Source: Pleurotus djamor
Lineage: Eukaryota; Basidiomycota; Agaricomycetes; Agaricales; Pleurotaceae
Direction: 5' to 3'
Assembly: GCA_029747585.1 (NCBI GenBank)
Contig: JAPEVF010000182.1
Location: 1-64,000 of the forward strand
Length of the DNA: 64,000 nt
The notes beneath the pieces were generated by a model, which searched no databases, was not told the origin of the DNA, and worked only from the letters and a program-made list of their open reading frames with translations. Below are positions 60,931 to 64,000 of this stretch, one piece after another. Position 1 is the first letter of the stretch; the number at the start of each line of letters is the position of its first letter. A program made the translations under genes and the position numbers.

Positions 60931-62773
60931 CGTTAAGGTACCGGTAGGGTGAAGGGTACGTTTGCAAAGCTATTTGCGCTCATGGGAAGAGCTCGTATTT
61001 ATGCAGCCTTTGTTTGATACCGTGAGCTGGCCCATCACGAATAGAGCAGGCCTATCGCCTAAAGTGATAGAGCTACCGCTCGAGTCGTCGCACAACTCCT
61101 GTATGAGCCGGTTTGTTGCCGAAGCAGCTCTGGTTAGGAGTCAGCAATTTGGAGAAAAGTCTGCCGTCCGCCAGTCAGGGAAACGCCCGCTGTTCTTATC
61201 AAAAGACGATGCTTCTTCCGCGCCCCTCGCGCCTGAAGCCTATTGCTTGTATCTGGGATACGGTCAACTGACCCTGGGTGGATCAGCCTAGGTGGAGAGA
61301 AGCAGACCTGCGGTATGATTGATTTGTTCATAACTCAGTGTTTGGCTACAAGGAATCTCCACAGACATTGATATCATTGATAAACGAGAAGAGTCTTAGC
61401 CGACTGGAGCATGTGCTATTCGGGATTAACCGCGGGTAACACAATGCAACGATGTAGCCTTACCTCCACCCATAAAACAACACATCCTGAAGATCCCTGG
61501 GTGCGCACTTCCCATCTTGTTGTAGAGCACCAAAAAGCTTACGGCCTTCAGTAACGTGGTGCAACTCAGCAGCAGGTCGAAGTCAGATAGAGCGGAGTAC
61601 GCCGTCGGTTATACAGTGTATTTGACGTCGCGTCACGATCTCGCAAGGATTATCCTTGGGAAGCGGGTACTTGGCGATTATCTGACGGGTTAACCGAGCG
61701 TCGAAGCTACCACAGGCATTGAATTCCCGGAGCCCTTGAGAAGTTCAAATTAGCCAGGGCATACGGTATGGGGTTGGTATGGTTGACGTTGAGATTCATG
61801 GTAGACTGGTCGTATGGGTAGAACAAGAAGATGAAGCACAGAACGCGTCACGGTAACGTGTTCTCATCCCGCGTGTGGCGTGACTGTGACGTAACCGGGC
61901 TTCCCAACTTCCACCTCACGGCGTGAGGTGAATTCGAGCCGAATTGGAGTACAATACCTCTTGTAACTCTTTCTCAAAGTATCGACACGGACTATACTGA
62001 CACCATGTGGATTTCAGGCCATCACTAGGCTGAGAAATGGAACCTTGGATTCATCCAACGTCCCCCATAAATCCGCGGAGGCTATTAGTAGACCACCATT
62101 CGCAGCTCACCGTACCCATTCTACCCCAACGTACGCAATTAACTCATCGCTCATTTGCTTCGTTGCTGTTAAGATGCAATAAAATTGCGGGGAACCCCCA
62201 AGTATTCCATTCGAGTACCAACAAATTCGCGTGGTTGTCGCCTCTTCAAGTTCGGTATAAAAGAAGTCAAAACGAAGATAGGCGTCAAGCGTAACTCCAT
62301 GGCCTTCCCGTATGGCCTTCGAGGACTCTGCTGGCTCAACGAGGACCCTCAAGCCTAGGAAACAGCACAAACAACTTGTGTTTCATAACAAGACGGCGGA
62401 CGCGTGAGCGCTGCTGATATCTTCTTCCTTGGTACCCACAAATTTGACCGAAGGTTCTTCAGGGAGGGTGCATATCGATGCTTCATCATGACTGCGGACC
62501 CACCGGTTCCATGACATCCACCCTACCTTTGGTCACGGGCACTTACGGGTTCTCGTCATCTTCTAGGGATTGTCACTAAATGTAGCTTCCTCCGCGTTTA
62601 CACCCACGCTTACAAACATGGGTCGACGGAGAAGCGATTTCCGTAAAGCCTGCCTTGGTCTAAGGCTATAAGGCTACGCAATACGACCTTCTGTGACCCT
62701 TCTAACCCAACTACAAGGCAGGTATTTTCACCTCACTGTGTGTCATCATCGGCGATAAACTTCTTTTACAGGG
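60931..62773. promoter_or_regulatory. Long divergent intergenic region, polyketide synthase and acyltransferase
   Basis: This 1.84-kb stretch separates two divergent start codons and probably holds the control sites of the cluster core. Notable motifs are TGACGTC followed by GCGTCA near 61623, TGACGTAA at 61887-61894, and a perfect 9-1-9 palindrome at 61912-61930. These resemble CRE/bZIP sites but are short enough to occur by chance. Open frames at 60962-61291, 62037-62294 and 62107-62370 show no domain. Confidence 0.5.
61912..61930. repeat. Perfect 19-bp palindrome with one-base spacer
   Basis: The arms CACCTCACG and CGTGAGGTG are separated by one G. It is about 840 bp upstream of the acyltransferase start. 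A dimeric transcription-factor site is possible; nothing further can be shown. Confidence 0.5.
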
Positions 62774-64000
62774 ATGGCAGACAAGCTCTTCACTAAATTC
62801 GATAACAACAAGTATCTTTGGCACACTACCTCTGATGGATCGGTCGTGCGACCCCTTGCAGGTGGAGAGCTAGTACAGGATACACTCAACCGTTTCGTCA
62901 AGGGCGAACAAACCCTTTTCATTGGAGCCCATCTCGAATTGCAGACTCCACTCTCAGAAGCCCGACTTACCTCCGCCGTTCGAGACGCTTGGATCTGGTT
63001 GCGTTACCATATTCCCACCATCGCGACTCGCATAGATCCGAGGGACGATGGAACTTCTGCGCTAGTATACAAACCTGGAGATATCGATGGGTGGTGCAAG
63101 CGAACCTGCAAAGTCGTGCACCAACCTCAGCTCAGCCTTGAAGCTCTCCGTCTTGAGCTCGGAAGAGCCAAGGTGCCTTCTCCCGAAGGTGATCAGACAT
63201 GGGTCTACCTGTTGGTGGGCCCAACCGCTCCCAGCGGCTCCGTATCCAGTTTCGGAATCTTGATACATACGCATCATGCCCCATTCGACGGAAACGGCCT
63301 GAAAATCACGATGAATCGCTTCTTGACCCAGCTGGCCCGAACCCTTGGTTCATCGGATATCCCGACACCAAGTCTGCATTGGGGAAATGAGGTTGAGAAT
63401 CTCACGCCTGCCGTGTTCAACGTATTGTCGCCGTCAGTGCCCCGACCGATCTCTCCTGTATCATCAGAAGAGCCTAGCCCGGACCACCCCTACTATGCTT
63501 CAGTCCTGTCCTTCATGGTTTCCCTCGGCCAAACTTTGGAGGTATTATTTTTCCTTCAACGTGAAATCGCGTTTGCTTGCTGAACATCCTCTCTAGAATC
63601 CATACGGCTTCAGACCAAAACGTGGTGACCCCGGGACGCCCTCTCCTGGATATGCAACCGTCCCTTTCACGATCGAGGAGTCAGCAAGACTCTTGTCTGG
63701 GTTGAAAAGGAAACAAGGGCATGCTACTGGCCAGGGATATACTGTTTCACACCTTGGTGCGCCGTTTACATAGTTCATCGTATACGCGTTTCCTTCTCAT
63801 CCTCTTCGTTGTCCACAGCACATGCCGCACTGGCCATGACAACCGTGGCGGATAATCCACCCACATCAGAGGCGTCTACTCAATACTTGAATAATCTACA
63901 TCTCCGCGATTGTCGCAACCTCCTCGTCGAACCCTATTCCTCAAGGCAAGGATTCCCTGGATACACACTGAGCGTTGGAGTTATGAGGCTTCCCGTCTCC
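62774..64000 (+). CDS. BAHD/condensation-type acyltransferase (partial at the right edge)
   Basis: This enzyme would move an acyl group from a CoA or carrier thioester onto a hydroxyl or amine. The start is the ATG at 62774 (MADKLFTKFDNNKYLW). The catalytic motif is HTHHAPFDGNG (HHxxxD type), at about residues 175-185. Exon 1 ends at a donor near 63540 (GQTLE), a GT-AG intron follows, then PYGFRPKRG and TIEESARLLS. A second intron ends at a CAG near 63820 and leads into AHAALAMTTVADNPP, the usual second half of such transferases. The frame is still open at base 64000, so the C-terminus is missing. Divergent transcription from the polyketide synthase suggests it decorates that product; this is inference. 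Confidence 0.82.

Noticed and set aside
60962..61291. A 109-codon plus-strand frame beside the polyketide synthase start
   Set aside because: It shows no domain and sits in the divergent promoter; likely chance.
62037..62370. Overlapping open frames upstream of the acyltransferase
   Set aside because: They are on both strands over the same bases, with no recognisable product.
1..64000. CRISPR arrays, rRNA genes, bacterial-type operons, telomere repeats
   Set aside because: I looked for regularly spaced repeats, rRNA-like blocks and telomeric arrays and saw none; the DNA is intron-rich fungal nuclear sequence.

Overview
The window is nuclear DNA of a filamentous basidiomycete, most likely an agaricomycete mushroom. 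The genes are split by many 45-60 bp GT-AG introns. They include families typical of that class: multi-pass membrane proteins of the DUF6533/DUF6534 type, a DyP peroxidase, a fungal avidin, a highly reducing polyketide synthase with a reductase end, and a multi-intron hAT transposon. All coordinates come from reading the sequence. Exon joins were checked by phase, and for the hAT transposase, the avidin, the ART-like fusion and the nicotinamide riboside kinase the summed exons are divisible by three.

Left part (1-11.1 kb): three paralogues of an unrecognised membrane protein, one cut by the window edge (minus strand), one on plus and one on minus. The first two begin with a perfect inverted repeat of at least 392 bp. 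Between them sits a complete hAT transposon (1188-5765) with a perfect 8 bp target-site duplication and an open 918-residue transposase.

Housekeeping block (11.4-28.4 kb): a dynamin-family GTPase, Ctk3 (CTD-kinase gamma subunit) and the very large U3 processome protein Utp20 on minus; then a PrpF-family isomerase and an HSL-type alpha/beta hydrolase on plus; then a small avidin/tamavidin-like biotin-binding protein on minus.

A tandem duplication of about 3.5 kb (29.0-36.4 kb) carries two DUF6534-type receptor-like membrane proteins and decayed upstream DNA.

The most unusual stretch is 36.7-44.7 kb. Two divergent genes share an N-terminal MDP-1-like HAD phosphatase domain. One is fused to a 5'-nucleotidase-type metallophosphoesterase, and its HAD domain has lost the catalytic acidic pair. 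The other is fused to a C-terminal domain resembling ADP-ribosyltransferases. Next to them lies a nicotinamide riboside kinase. ADP-ribosyltransferases consume NAD+, 5'-nucleotidases can turn NMN into nicotinamide riboside, and the kinase turns that back into NMN, so the trio looks like an NAD+ turnover neighbourhood. This is inference from context.

Right part (45-64 kb): a DyP peroxidase, the v-SNARE Vti1, a secreted GDSL esterase, a membrane protein and a fragmentary reading frame, then a polyketide synthase of roughly 2,200-2,300 residues (KS-AT-DH-KR-ACP-reductase) divergent from a BAHD/condensation-type acyltransferase that runs off the right edge. The last two probably form the core of a secondary-metabolite cluster.
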